From contig NZ_AUJQ01000004.1 of assembly GCF_000424305.1 (NCBI RefSeq), forward strand, positions 124,001-188,000: DNA of 64,000 nt. Reading direction: 5' to 3'. The position numbers and the translations under genes are program-made. The notes beneath the pieces are model-generated. The model had not been told where the DNA came from. It saw only the letters and a list, made by a program, of their open reading frames with translations, and searched no databases. Below are positions 43,963-53,007 of this stretch, piece by piece (position 1 is the first letter of the stretch; each line of letters begins with the position of its first letter). Source of the DNA: Pseudobutyrivibrio ruminis AD2017. Its GTDB lineage: Bacteria > Bacillota > Clostridia > Lachnospirales > Lachnospiraceae.

Positions 43963-44763
43963 CTACTGCTGATTTGTATATACTACCTGTGCAGTATAGT
44001 TATCAATTATTCTATCTCTATGTTCGCCTTCGATAAACTTCTTTTTATTTACAATAAACGAACCTAATAATTTTAACACAACCATGGCCTGATTTACCAT
44101 CTTTACGTTGGAAACCTGATCATCCTCACGCCAGATAATAGGGAAAAACTTTACCTTGTGTTTGTAATAAGCCTGTCCCATAACCATGCAGTAATTGAAT
44201 ACAAGATTATCTTTGTATTTATAATAGAATTGATTCTTAAGAATGTTAGTATTGTACATGTTCAGACCTGAGCCAAGGTCGTATACTTTGTAACCACATC
44301 CAATAGAAAACAGTGTGTTGTATACAACGTTTCCAAATGTTCTAAACTTAGAGTAGCCCTGAAGTTTAGACCCTTTGATGAATCTGGCACCTAGGAAGCA
44401 ATCATAGTTTTCGTATTCGCCAGTCTTAAGGTAAGGCAGAATATTAGATATATCACCCTGGTCATCACCGTGAAGAAGGATTACGTAATCAAATCCATTA
44501 TCCATGGCGTATTTGAATGCCACCTTATGCGAACCACCAAGGCCATAGTTATCATCATTTCTAAAGAGTGTAGCCTTGATAGGAAGGTTTCTTTCTTTTA
44601 AATAATCCTGTACTGCCTGCTCGCCGTTATCTGTGCTTCTGTTATTAATTATGATAACCTCAGATAGATATTCACATACCTCATCTGTAAGCTGTCCCAA
44701 TACTCTAACAATCTGCTTTTCACAGTTGTACATTGGTATAAATAGTAAGATTTTGTTTTTCAT
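43963..44763 (-). CDS. GT2 glycosyltransferase (polyprenyl-phosphate-glycosyl type)
   Basis: This 266-aa protein has ILLFIPMYNCEKQIVRVLGQL, an acidic IINNRSTDNGEQAVQ, and the GT2 metal block ILLHGDDQGDISNIL near residue 97, followed by DCFLGARFIKGSKLQGYS. The sequence resembles DPM1/polyprenyl-P-glycosyl transferases without C-terminal helices. It probably loads a polyprenyl phosphate or extends a lipid-linked chain at the inner membrane face. It overlaps the HAD gene upstream by 4 bp (ATGA type). The donor sugar cannot be told. Confidence 0.85.
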   Translation of the reverse strand: MKNKILLFIPMYNCEKQIVRVLGQLTDEVCEYLSEVIIINNRSTDNGEQAVQDYLKERNLPIKATLFRNDDNYGLGGSHKVAFKYAMDNGFDYVILLHGDDQGDISNILPYLKTGEYENYDCFLGARFIKGSKLQGYSKFRTFGNVVYNTLFSIGCGYKVYDLGSGLNMYNTNILKNQFYYKYKDNLVFNYCMVMGQAYYKHKVKFFPIIWREDDQVSNVKMVNQAMVVLKLLGSFIVNKKKFIEGEHRDRIIDNYTAQVVYTNQQ

Positions 44764-45356
44764 ATCAGTAATCCTTTAAATTTTTTATTAAATGTGTTTT
44801 TATCCCACCTTACAATTGTATTTTTCTCGACAAAAAAAGCTTGTTTTGCAAGGACAGCAAGTGGATAATCACTATCCGAATCACTATAAAATGACTCAAT
44901 CGAATCACCTTTATGTAATTCCATAAATCTATTCACTTTTTCTTTGCCATAACAATTCTTTCCAACATATTTACCTGTACTTGGATTTACTTTAGAAGCA
45001 ATCACCTCTATCCCTAAATATGAATTACAAACAGGTTTTAGTAAAAATTCTGGAGAAGCAGAAATAATGATATCGTCATTTCGTTTTTCATCATAATACC
45101 ATAATTTAATCTTTTTCTTATTTTCTTCCCAAAACAAATCTACTTCATGTCCAACATCTTCAACATTTCTAAGAAAGCTGTAGAATTCCTGCTTAAAAGT
45201 TGTTTTATCTATTTTTCCCCATTTATACTTAAGAAAAGCAATTGCTTGCCTTGGCAGACACAGTAGTACGTTAGGATATTTTCTACACATAGTAAAATAA
45301 AAATCTAAAGTACTGTCACCATCATATATAGTTCCATCAAAATCATAAACGTTCAT
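44760..45356 (-). CDS. HAD-IB-like phosphatase
   Basis: This protein of about 198 residues starts at 45356 (MNVYDFDGTIYDGDSTLDFYF), with DFDG-T as motif I. The in-frame GTG at 45368 is less likely. Ser in DIIISASPEFLLKPVCN (motif II), Lys in GKNCYGKEKVNRF, and SFYSDSDSDYPLAVLA (acidic motif) complete a SerB-like HAD fold. A HAD of this kind, beside a UbiA-type phosphoribosyltransferase in the same run, may be the phosphatase that converts polyprenyl-phosphoryl-5-phosphoribose to polyprenyl-phosphoryl-ribose. That pairing is an inference. It overlaps the GT2 gene downstream by 4 bp. Confidence 0.78.
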   Translation of the reverse strand: MNVYDFDGTIYDGDSTLDFYFTMCRKYPNVLLCLPRQAIAFLKYKWGKIDKTTFKQEFYSFLRNVEDVGHEVDLFWEENKKKIKLWYYDEKRNDDIIISASPEFLLKPVCNSYLGIEVIASKVNPSTGKYVGKNCYGKEKVNRFMELHKGDSIESFYSDSDSDYPLAVLAKQAFFVEKNTIVRWDKNTFNKKFKGLLI

Positions 45357-45371
45357 AACACACCCCACTTT

Positions 45372-46367
45372 TTATCGCTTATCATTAAAATAATACTTTA
45401 TCATTGACAGTACCCATAATATTGCAACTAACTTATGTTTCAATGCCCATATATATATTCTGTATATAACTCCTACATCTGGCAAATCACTAATAGCAAT
45501 ATTTAGATTTTCATTTTCGCACACTTGTTTTATAAATTTAATTTCATTAACAAAGCTATCACAACCAATATTCTGAGACATAAATGAAACGCAAAACGAA
45601 AACAGCTTATAATTTATATTCTTAAAGTCTACGCTATCTAAATCAGATATCGATATTAGATAGTTTATTGTATCAACATAAATAACACATATTGCTTCAT
45701 AATTACCTTTTATATATCTATGAGTTAAAGAATTACCGTAATCATAATACAAGTAAAGAGGGGATTCTATTACCGTTACAGTATTACACTTCTGAAAATA
45801 TCTAATATTAAAGTGTAAATCCTCACCTAATTTCATTGATTCATCATATCTTAATTTATCAATCAAAGATCTTTTATATAGCCTTCCACAAGGAGATGAA
45901 ATCAACCATTTGAGATAATTATTCTGTATAAACATGCCAATTTCTTTACTACCATGTAATATACTTTCTGGATAAATTTGATTTTCGATTCGTTCATCAT
46001 AAATGCGCTTAAATCCACACATTACAAAATCACATGAATCATGAACGATTGCGTTTTTTAATTTCTCAAACATTTCAGTTTCAATAGAGTCATCTGAATC
46101 AATAAAACAAATATACTCCCCTCTCGCTAAATCTATTCCGCGATTTCTAGCAACAGATACGCCTTGATTCTTTTGGTGATATACCTTTATTCGATAATCT
46201 ATCTGCTCATATTGGTCGCATAACTCACCAGAACCATCAGTTGCTCCGTCATCTATTAACAACAACTCCCAATTTTGGTATGTTTGACTTATTACGCTCT
46301 CAATACATCTTCCAAGGCAATCTTTGACATTATATACAGGTACTATAACACTAATTTTATCATTCAT
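45372..46367 (-). CDS. GT2 glycosyltransferase
   Basis: This protein of about 331 residues begins MNDKISVIVPVYNVKDCLGRCIESVISQTYQNWELLLIDDGATDGSGE, with the metal-binding CFIDSDDSIETEMFEKL near residue 90 and GEDLHFNIRYFQKC acceptor features. It is a standard inverting GT2 enzyme of a repeat-unit pathway. The in-frame ATG at 46373 is an alternative start closer to GGAG. The start region overlaps the end of the preceding membrane protein gene by about 8 bp, so translation is coupled. The sugar is unknown. Confidence 0.86.
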   Translation of the reverse strand: MNDKISVIVPVYNVKDCLGRCIESVISQTYQNWELLLIDDGATDGSGELCDQYEQIDYRIKVYHQKNQGVSVARNRGIDLARGEYICFIDSDDSIETEMFEKLKNAIVHDSCDFVMCGFKRIYDERIENQIYPESILHGSKEIGMFIQNNYLKWLISSPCGRLYKRSLIDKLRYDESMKLGEDLHFNIRYFQKCNTVTVIESPLYLYYDYGNSLTHRYIKGNYEAICVIYVDTINYLISISDLDSVDFKNINYKLFSFCVSFMSQNIGCDSFVNEIKFIKQVCENENLNIAISDLPDVGVIYRIYIWALKHKLVAILWVLSMIKYYFNDKR

Positions 46368-48048
46368 TAACATTTGTTCTCCATAATGTTTCACAATAGT
46401 TCATTTGTTTATTTTCTTCTTCAGCTAATTTCTCATTAATTACATACTTTATATTTGAATCTTTAAAATTATAGTAAACACCTGGAAAATCATCATTATA
46501 AACTTCAATTGGCATTTCAGCTTTTATTTCAACTAACTCACTTCTAATTGTCATACTTTTTTTTATATCTATAGGAAGTGATATTAGGGGCAACAAATTA
46601 TTTAAAAGCAATATTAACATTATTATAAAACCTATTTTATTAATAAACTTATAATTACTTCCAACTAGAACTAGTACCCCTACTACAGATATTATATAAA
46701 TATATGGAGCATACCTAGCCCACCAACTTTCTTTTATTCCAAATGTCAACAAAATACAGCAACTAAATACCGTTAATATTAACCAAAAGTCTTTATCTTT
46801 TTTTAATTTTAGTATATATATAAACAATCCTATTATTGCAAAGCAAAAAATACCACTAAAAAAAATACCAAATCCTCCAATTCTCGTATCAGGCAAAATG
46901 ATTGAATACAACTCACGCTTAATACTAAAAGTAAACGGAATCTTTAAATCAATAGTTCCATCTGCCTCTCTTTGCATGTTGTCTGTGTACGAAAACAATG
47001 ATACCAATAAATTTTTAATATGATTTTCTTCTAGAAATGGTGAGTTTCCAGACATGATGTCCTTACTATCACTACCAAGTAATGGATAAAGTAATGTCTT
47101 ATGACGAATCACATTTGTCAAGTATGTTAGATTCCCGGCCCATAAAACTGTAGTTACTGCCAAAATCAAATAAAATATAGTTCTCTCAATGATTGCACTA
47201 TCTATCTTTCCAATTAATCTAAAATTATTTACACAAGCATAAATATAAAAAGCTATACAAAATATTCCACCGTATAGCAATCCTGTAAATTTTATATTTC
47301 CACAAACTATCATTGTCGAAAACACTAAGCTTTTTGATATTTTTTTATCAAACAAATCATTGTCTTGCATCATCATGAGAGAAATAACCAAACATATTAT
47401 CATGCAATGTAAAAACCCATCCAAATAAAACGAATCCATTTGTTGCATTGCTATAGGATTTATGGCTAACAATAGCGTACCTCCTATAATCACTTTATTT
47501 GCATATTTCTTTTTGTTTAGATAATAGTAAGCCAATGAACCTACAGTAATCATACCAATCAATGTATAGGACTTTCCTGCTTCAATATTATGCACTAAAG
47601 CATATATAGAAGCTGCATATATCCAAGTTCCTTTGCAGTATCCTTCACACCAAATAACATTACCATCAGTATGTCCTATTCCTTCAGATATTTCCAAACT
47701 AGGTTTTTCCCAAAGAGGATTCCAACCATTTTTAAGCAGTCCCACAGCCAACTTATGATATGCATTTCCATCCCATGATCTATCATAATAAGTATTTGAT
47801 ATCGCTGAAGCTAAAATTATTATTATTATACTAAAAGTAATAACGTATACCGTTCTTTTAAAACTATTTTCTCTTAACGCAAAAAACACTATGCCTGCGC
47901 CAATACACGCCAAAGGCATAGTTCCCCAGAATATATTAATCTTAAAACAAAACAAAACCGACGTTTCCAATAACAACATCATAAATATATATATTAATAC
48001 ACTTGCAACATCAAACATTAGCAAACTAGCAGTATCTTTTTTTTTCAT
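46360..48048 (-). CDS. GT-C-like multi-spanning membrane glycosyltransferase
   Basis: This 562-aa protein has about 12 helices, followed by a C-terminal soluble tail of about 65 residues. The first extracytoplasmic loop contains YDRSWDGNAYHKLAVGLLKNGWNPLWEKP (Asp-containing, near residue 92), the typical place of the catalytic acid in GT-C enzymes using polyprenyl-phosphate donors. The gene starts 15 bp after the UbiA-like gene, the presumed producer of a polyprenyl-phosphopentose donor. I suggest that it transfers such a sugar to a lipid-linked chain outside the membrane. Confidence 0.6.
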   Translation of the reverse strand: MKKKDTASLLMFDVASVLIYIFMMLLLETSVLFCFKINIFWGTMPLACIGAGIVFFALRENSFKRTVYVITFSIIIIILASAISNTYYDRSWDGNAYHKLAVGLLKNGWNPLWEKPSLEISEGIGHTDGNVIWCEGYCKGTWIYAASIYALVHNIEAGKSYTLIGMITVGSLAYYYLNKKKYANKVIIGGTLLLAINPIAMQQMDSFYLDGFLHCMIICLVISLMMMQDNDLFDKKISKSLVFSTMIVCGNIKFTGLLYGGIFCIAFYIYACVNNFRLIGKIDSAIIERTIFYLILAVTTVLWAGNLTYLTNVIRHKTLLYPLLGSDSKDIMSGNSPFLEENHIKNLLVSLFSYTDNMQREADGTIDLKIPFTFSIKRELYSIILPDTRIGGFGIFFSGIFCFAIIGLFIYILKLKKDKDFWLILTVFSCCILLTFGIKESWWARYAPYIYIISVVGVLVLVGSNYKFINKIGFIIMLILLLNNLLPLISLPIDIKKSMTIRSELVEIKAEMPIEVYNDDFPGVYYNFKDSNIKYVINEKLAEEENKQMNYCETLWRTNVNE

Positions 48049-48063
48049 TTTAAATTCTCCATC

Positions 48064-48918
48064 TTATAACAAATAAACACATATAAAAACAAATACTATA
48101 TACCCTATTAATAAAACAACTAATAATTTATCATTTAAAATAACTTCAACTGGATCTCCATCAGATTCCCCTTCTATATTTCGACTATATGTCATAAGTA
48201 TAATTATAAAATATGGTATACTCCAAAGAAGTCCCCTATAATCCATTTCAATTGCCCACATAGCATAAAAAACATCGGCAAGTGACATGCAAACATACAT
48301 ATTCTTATCTAGAAATGATTCGCTATAATATTTCAAAACATCTCTTGTATCTGTTTGTTTACGATATTCGTTTCTACGTTTACCAAGCCCCATAAATAAA
48401 CTACCTACAACAATTACTAAAAACAAAAAAGAAGATATTTTTATATCATTTATCAAACCACCGAATACTACTCTTATGACAAAGCCTGATGCTAGTATTA
48501 CAACATCTACTATTGGCTTCTTTTTTAAACCAAAACTATATAAAATATTTAAAAGGAAATATACGATAATCGCTATTAAACTCTTTTCATTAATACATCC
48601 TCCAACGATAGTTATTGACATTATTCCACATAAAGACATAACTATTAATGCCTGCGTCTTATCTATAGAACCACTTGCTAAAGGTCTATTCTTCTTTACT
48701 GGATGTAGCCTATCTTTTTCAATATCCCTATAATCATTAATTATATATATAGCAGACGACATTAATGAAAATGCAACAAATCCAAGTAAAGCAATGTATA
48801 ACTTTTCCTTGTTAAATATATCTCTTGAAAAGAACAAGGGAATGAAGACCAAGAGATTTTTTATATAATGTTTTACTCTTAATAGCTTTAGATAATTATT
48901 TATTTTTTTACCAATCAT
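48064..48918 (-). CDS. UbiA-family prenyltransferase, decaprenyl-phosphate phosphoribosyltransferase type
   Basis: This protein of about 284 residues starts at the ATG at 48918 with AAGGA upstream; the extension to 48948 lacks one. It has about eight helices and the DPPR-synthase-like pattern LLRVKHYIKNLLVFIPLFFSRD, YIINDYRDIEKDRLHPVKKNRPLASG (NDxxDxxxD motif). The family puts 5-phosphoribose from PRPP on polyprenyl phosphate. It is the first gene of a run including a GT-C protein, GT2, a HAD phosphatase and GtrA. A furanose-containing polymer would fit. The IS110 relic lies directly upstream. Confidence 0.85.
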   Translation of the reverse strand: MIGKKINNYLKLLRVKHYIKNLLVFIPLFFSRDIFNKEKLYIALLGFVAFSLMSSAIYIINDYRDIEKDRLHPVKKNRPLASGSIDKTQALIVMSLCGIMSITIVGGCINEKSLIAIIVYFLLNILYSFGLKKKPIVDVVILASGFVIRVVFGGLINDIKISSFLFLVIVVGSLFMGLGKRRNEYRKQTDTRDVLKYYSESFLDKNMYVCMSLADVFYAMWAIEMDYRGLLWSIPYFIIILMTYSRNIEGESDGDPVEVILNDKLLVVLLIGYIVFVFICVYLL

Positions 48919-49180
48919 TTTTTCCTTGTATGAACAGTTCAGAAGCAAATTAATCTACTTTCCTTTCTTTTTAATAACTATGTCATAAAACATTCAGATA
49001 CAGTGGACTTTTAATTTTTCCTGAAGCTTTGACTACTCGATAAAGTGTATTGCCATTACCCTTATCTGAATCGTTAATAAGCTAGATGTGCTATTTATAT
49101 CTGAGCACTTATTTCAATCAAGTGTACAAGGATAATCGTTGGTGGATATCACAGTATCAATACTTAATTGAAAGGAGAAC

Positions 49181-49663
49181 GTTATTATTTTCGTCGGTAT
49201 TGATAGTACAAAACTTAATCACTTTGCAACAGCCATATCTTCTGATGGCTAAGTGCTACTAGAGCCTTTTAAATTTACCAATGACACTGTCGACGGCTTC
49301 TGTCTACTGGCTTCCAAACTCAATTCTTTTGAGTAGGACCAGCTCATCATTGGTCTTGAATCTACGGCTCACTATGACAATAACCTTTTGATGTTCCTAA
49401 CACCAAAAGGCTATAATGTTTGCCTCATCAATCCTATTCAGACTGCGCAAATGAGAAAAACAACATTCGCAAAACTAAGACTTATAAGGTTGATACTATT
49501 ATCCTTTGTAAAGTATTAATGATGCATCCGCATAGGTTCGTTACGCTCTATGACATAAGTCTTATTCAGCTCAAGAACCTCGGAAGGTTCAGACAAAAGA
49601 TGGCGAAGCAGCGTACAAGATTAAAAATCCAGCTGACTTTAACTTTTATTTATGCTGTCAGCC
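49181..49663 (+). pseudogene. Degenerate IS110-family transposase
   Basis: After AAAGGAG the frame starts IIFVGIDSTKLNHFATAISSDG, the DEDD-type N-terminus of IS110 transposases, but an in-frame TAA (49250) and TAG (49334) interrupt it. Similar sequence goes on (GLESTAHYDNNLLMFLTPKGYNVCLINPIQT). A frameshift near 49450 moves it to the frame NNIRKTKTYKVDT...KNLGRFRQKMAKQRTRLKIQLT, after which it is cut. The right end is replaced by the gene at 49664. The 260 bp from 48919 to 49180 holds the left flank of this element and no gene. Confidence 0.88.
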
Positions 49664-51367
49664 CTATGCTTTTTGATAATTTTCAATATAATAAAGAAAT
49701 AATACAAAATAACTTGCATACAACATCGGATACAAATATGCAGCTCTCCCTTCTGGCATAAACAACATTACCGCTAAAAATTCAACAAAAATAACTATAA
49801 ATGATATGATGAACGGTATTCCTTTTTTCCATTTTCTTTTTTTATCTATACAATATAACAATTCTTTCAGAAAAAAAACTATGACTGAAAGGATTGCAAC
49901 TACATGAATAATAATATTAAGCCCAGATTTTATTATAAGTTCTTGCCAAACACTTATGACCTCATTTATAATCACACTTAATGCTATCCTTGTTTGATTT
50001 TTCTCCCAAGCTTCTGTATTCCATGTTTTGTTAATTTCATTTTGTCCTATTTGCCATTTATCATATACGAACGACTCTAATTCTACTGTATTATCGCCAT
50101 CGTATACATATGTTGTCCGATTAGCAGGCAGCTGCAATGCTTTATAAAAATTATTTATCTGAACATCCAAATATGTTGCAAGATTATGGATTATAATATT
50201 ATAATAGGCAGACATATACGAAGACGCCTGCTCATCAGTCGCCATGGTCTGATTAAAATCCTGTCTTCCTTGATTCCAGTTAAAACTCCTATAGCCACCC
50301 ATACCATATTCCTTTAGTACTTCTATAGGGATTATATTTTCTATCGATTTAATATCACCTTCTGCGTCTTCATAGGATAAGTTTGCATTAGGATTATTAA
50401 ACACGCTATATAATACGTTAGTTGTATTTAACATCATATAATCTTGACCATAATATTTTTTTGAACCAAGCTCTTGTATTTGACTTAATACAACAAAAGA
50501 AATACAAATGGGCACAAGCAAATACAGTTTTACCTGTGATTTTGTCTTATTACTTAATGCGGCAAAAAAATATACCACTATACCTGCCAAGCCAACTAAT
50601 ATACCTTCACTTCTCCAAACCATCACGAATGTTGCCATTAGTGAAAATAGGATTGTCTGTTTTATTCCTCGTAACCATTCTCCTTTTTTTACAGAAAAAT
50701 ATATAAAAGATATATATAATAAAATTAATACCGTATAAAAATTATTTCTATATGCATTAAATGTTAAATGGTATGACTCTGGTAATAAAAAAAATAGCAA
50801 CGATATATACTTAAAATCTTCATTATTACATGTTTTTTCAATTCCTAAATATATATAGCTAACTACAGACCAAAAAAAGAACCATTGAACAATAAATACA
50901 GCAATCGGGTGTGGCACTACCATTAGACAACCACCATATAATGCACCAGTATAGACACTTTGCCAATACGTTGGTTGAAATCTTATAGCCATCAAATAAT
51001 TCGTATAATTATCTATCTCAATTCCCCAAAATTGAGGATATAGAATAACCCCACACACTATACCTAATAAAAGTATGCTTCCAAGAATAAACATGTCCGA
51101 TTTATTTACATTTCCATGCAATATAAAAAAAATGATTTTCCACCATCCCAATATAATAAAGAAGCAAAATAATCTTGACAACAAATACACCAAATGAAGT
51201 TCACCTGATGCTGATATAACATTTTGATTTCTTACAGCCGTAGCATACATATCCCAATTTCCGAACCCAATAAATATCTTTCCCTGCCATGCAAACGAAA
51301 GCAAAAAATGTATAATAGGCACTATAATTTCATATTTACTTTTAATAAACTTATTGATTATTTTCAA
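49664..51367 (-). CDS. Multi-spanning membrane protein, possible polymerase or GT-C enzyme
   Basis: This 567-aa protein has about 11 helices. The first loop has GNWDMYATAVRNQN and a later loop has IEIDNYTNYLMAIRFQPTYWQSVYTG. The SYHLTFNAYRNNFYTVLILL and WRSEGILVGLAGI segments recall DUF6020-like or Wzy-like membrane proteins. The start is TTG at 51367, read from AGGAGGGG eight bases upstream that lies in the terminal repeat of the IS3 element, so the original 5' end may be altered. It is in the second locus, between an IS110 relic and an IS3 copy. Function is inferred from type and place. Confidence 0.55.
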   Translation of the reverse strand: MKIINKFIKSKYEIIVPIIHFLLSFAWQGKIFIGFGNWDMYATAVRNQNVISASGELHLVYLLSRLFCFFIILGWWKIIFFILHGNVNKSDMFILGSILLLGIVCGVILYPQFWGIEIDNYTNYLMAIRFQPTYWQSVYTGALYGGCLMVVPHPIAVFIVQWFFFWSVVSYIYLGIEKTCNNEDFKYISLLFFLLPESYHLTFNAYRNNFYTVLILLYISFIYFSVKKGEWLRGIKQTILFSLMATFVMVWRSEGILVGLAGIVVYFFAALSNKTKSQVKLYLLVPICISFVVLSQIQELGSKKYYGQDYMMLNTTNVLYSVFNNPNANLSYEDAEGDIKSIENIIPIEVLKEYGMGGYRSFNWNQGRQDFNQTMATDEQASSYMSAYYNIIIHNLATYLDVQINNFYKALQLPANRTTYVYDGDNTVELESFVYDKWQIGQNEINKTWNTEAWEKNQTRIALSVIINEVISVWQELIIKSGLNIIIHVVAILSVIVFFLKELLYCIDKKRKWKKGIPFIISFIVIFVEFLAVMLFMPEGRAAYLYPMLYASYFVLFLYYIENYQKA

Positions 51368-51403
51368 AATCTGTTCCCCTCCTCTTTTTCCCTTCGTTTA
51401 TTC

Positions 51404-52480
51404 TTAGGAGACTTTCGCCTCCTGCTTATCTCCAGTTACTTGTCTTGGATTCAACCACTCAATCTCTGAATATTTCCAGTTTCTGATATCTCCACTCCAT
51501 CTTTCTGGATGTGCTTGCCTTTCCGCTTCATAGACTTTAGTTCTTTTCCTAAGAATCTCTTTATCTAATCCACGTTCTGCTGGTGTCACAAATTGTATAC
51601 CACTGTGACGGTGTTCCGTATTGTACCACTTCACATAATTCTTTACCCGGAGACGTGCTTCTATGATGTCATTGAATCCTATTGGCTGATAATTAGGCAT
51701 ATATTTTAATGTCTTGAAAAGGCTTTCTGCGTATGAATTGTCATTACTTACTCTAGTTCTACTTCTTGAAGGAGTAACTCCAAGTGCATAAAGTGTTTCC
51801 AACATAGTTGCCCCCTTCATTTGACTACCATTATCTGAATGTAGCACCAAAGGGCGCTTATTCAAAAATACCTTTTCATTTCTGTATATACGCGATATTA
51901 GCTTTCCAGCCAAATCTGCAGATTCACAATCGTAAACTTCCCAACCAACAATCTTTCTACTAAATAAATCTGAAAACAAATATAAATAGTAATATTTTCC
52001 TTTGATTGGTCCATTTAGATATGTGATATCCCACATCCAAACCCGATTCGGTCCAGTTGCTTTATGTGTTGATACTACACGTTTTGTCTTAGCATGATCA
52101 CGCCCTCTGTGTGACAACTCATTTACTTCTTTTAGCATCTTAAAAAAGCTACTTTTGCTAGCGATATAGATTCCTCTATCCGCTAGTATTGAATCAACCT
52201 CACATGGTGTCTCAGAAACGAATTCTTCTGAATTCACCGTGTTCAGTATCAACTGTCTTTCTTCCGGTTTCAGCTTATTTGATGGTTCCGGACGCACACA
52301 TGTGGTGCGTTTATCTATATATTCGTTGTTAGTATTCTTCCAACGATTATAAGTTCTTTTACTGATTCCAAGTTCAGCACAAGCTTTGTGTAGTGCTGCT
52401 CCTGAATCAACAGCCTCACTGATTAGCAGTACTGCTGTTTTGCAATCTGAAGCGCTAATCATTCGACCTCGAAATCGCAT
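51404..52480 (-). CDS. IS3-family transposase OrfB (DDE integrase)
   Basis: This 358-aa protein has a helix-turn-helix start (AACAELGISKRTYNRWKNT) and an rve integrase core. The catalytic acids are in VWMWDITYLNGPI, LVLHSDNGSQMKG and NDNSYAESLFKTLKYMP (D, D and E), with the C-terminal AEHRHSG-like segment YNTEHRHSGIQFVTPAERG. It is complete. It overlaps orfA by 26 bp and is normally made as an OrfAB fusion by -1 frameshifting at the A7G stretch 52484-52491. Confidence 0.92.
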   Translation of the reverse strand: MRFRGRMISASDCKTAVLLISEAVDSGAALHKACAELGISKRTYNRWKNTNNEYIDKRTTCVRPEPSNKLKPEERQLILNTVNSEEFVSETPCEVDSILADRGIYIASKSSFFKMLKEVNELSHRGRDHAKTKRVVSTHKATGPNRVWMWDITYLNGPIKGKYYYLYLFSDLFSRKIVGWEVYDCESADLAGKLISRIYRNEKVFLNKRPLVLHSDNGSQMKGATMLETLYALGVTPSRSRTRVSNDNSYAESLFKTLKYMPNYQPIGFNDIIEARLRVKNYVKWYNTEHRHSGIQFVTPAERGLDKEILRKRTKVYEAERQAHPERWSGDIRNWKYSEIEWLNPRQVTGDKQEAKVS

Positions 52481-52952
52481 TTGCTTTTTTTCTTAGCACT
52501 AAAAGTGCTGCTGTTTCTTCTAAAGCTTTTTCTTTTCTGGCAAGTTCTTTTTCTAAACGTTCATTTTTCTTACGTTTTTCTCGAAGTTCCTTGCTTGATT
52601 TTAAATTAAATTCTTTTGTAGAATCATTTGCATCTATACAGGCATCTCGCCATTCTTTGACTTGCTCTGGATAGATACCCTTTTCTCTGCAATACTCAGA
52701 AAATTCTATTTCTGATAAGTTTGCTGTTTCTAAAACAACTGTAAACTTATCCTGGCTACTCCATTTATCAGCATTCTTATACTTTGATGTAGCTGATAAA
52801 CCTCGCTTGTTCATGGCTTCATCTCACCATCTGTATAAGGTATTAATTCCTACCCCAGTCTCTTTTTGAATATCCATAACGACCACATCTTCTTCGAGAA
52901 GTCTAGTCACTATAGCTTCTTTCATCTCCTTTGGATATCTGTTATAGCTCAT
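52455..52952 (-). pseudogene. IS3-family OrfA interrupted by a TGA codon
   Basis: Translation starts MSYNRYPKEMKEAIVTRLLEEDVVVMDIQKETGVGINTLYRW and reaches an in-frame TGA at 52826-52824 where related OrfA proteins continue (W-R-D). The frame goes on DEAMNKRGLSATSKYKNADKW through a leucine-zipper-like region to 52455. An internal ATG at 52814 would restart without the first helix-turn-helix and lacks a clear ribosome-binding site. The lesion probably disables transposition. Confidence 0.8.
52484..52491 (-). promoter_or_regulatory. Programmed -1 frameshift site of the IS3 element
   Basis: A run of seven A followed by G (minus strand) lies at the orfA/orfB overlap, the classic A-AAA-AAG slippery heptamer of IS3-family elements. 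Slippage would fuse OrfA to OrfB. Confidence 0.65.
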
Positions 52953-53007
52953 ACTCGTCACCTGTCCCTTTGGTAACTCCCATACCAAAATGGGAGATGG
53001 GTGACAA

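Larger units (their letters stand above)
51372..53006 (-). mobile_element. IS3-family insertion sequence, probably inactive
   Basis: Two overlapping transposase genes read leftward, orfA (52455-52952) and orfB (51404-52480). The ends are TGTCACCCATCTCC (minus strand from 53006) and TGTTCCCCTCCTC (from 51372), imperfect inverted repeats starting TGT. A small hairpin CTCCCAT/ATGGGAG lies inside the left end (52978-52995). No target duplication could be seen at either side. The element separates a membrane protein gene from a GT2 gene whose stop codon lies two bases outside it. Confidence 0.8.

Noticed and set aside
49420-49761. 113-codon plus-strand frame starting MPHQSYSDCANEKNNIR
   Set aside because: It is the shifted-frame C-terminal part of the dead IS110 transposase and runs into the next gene.
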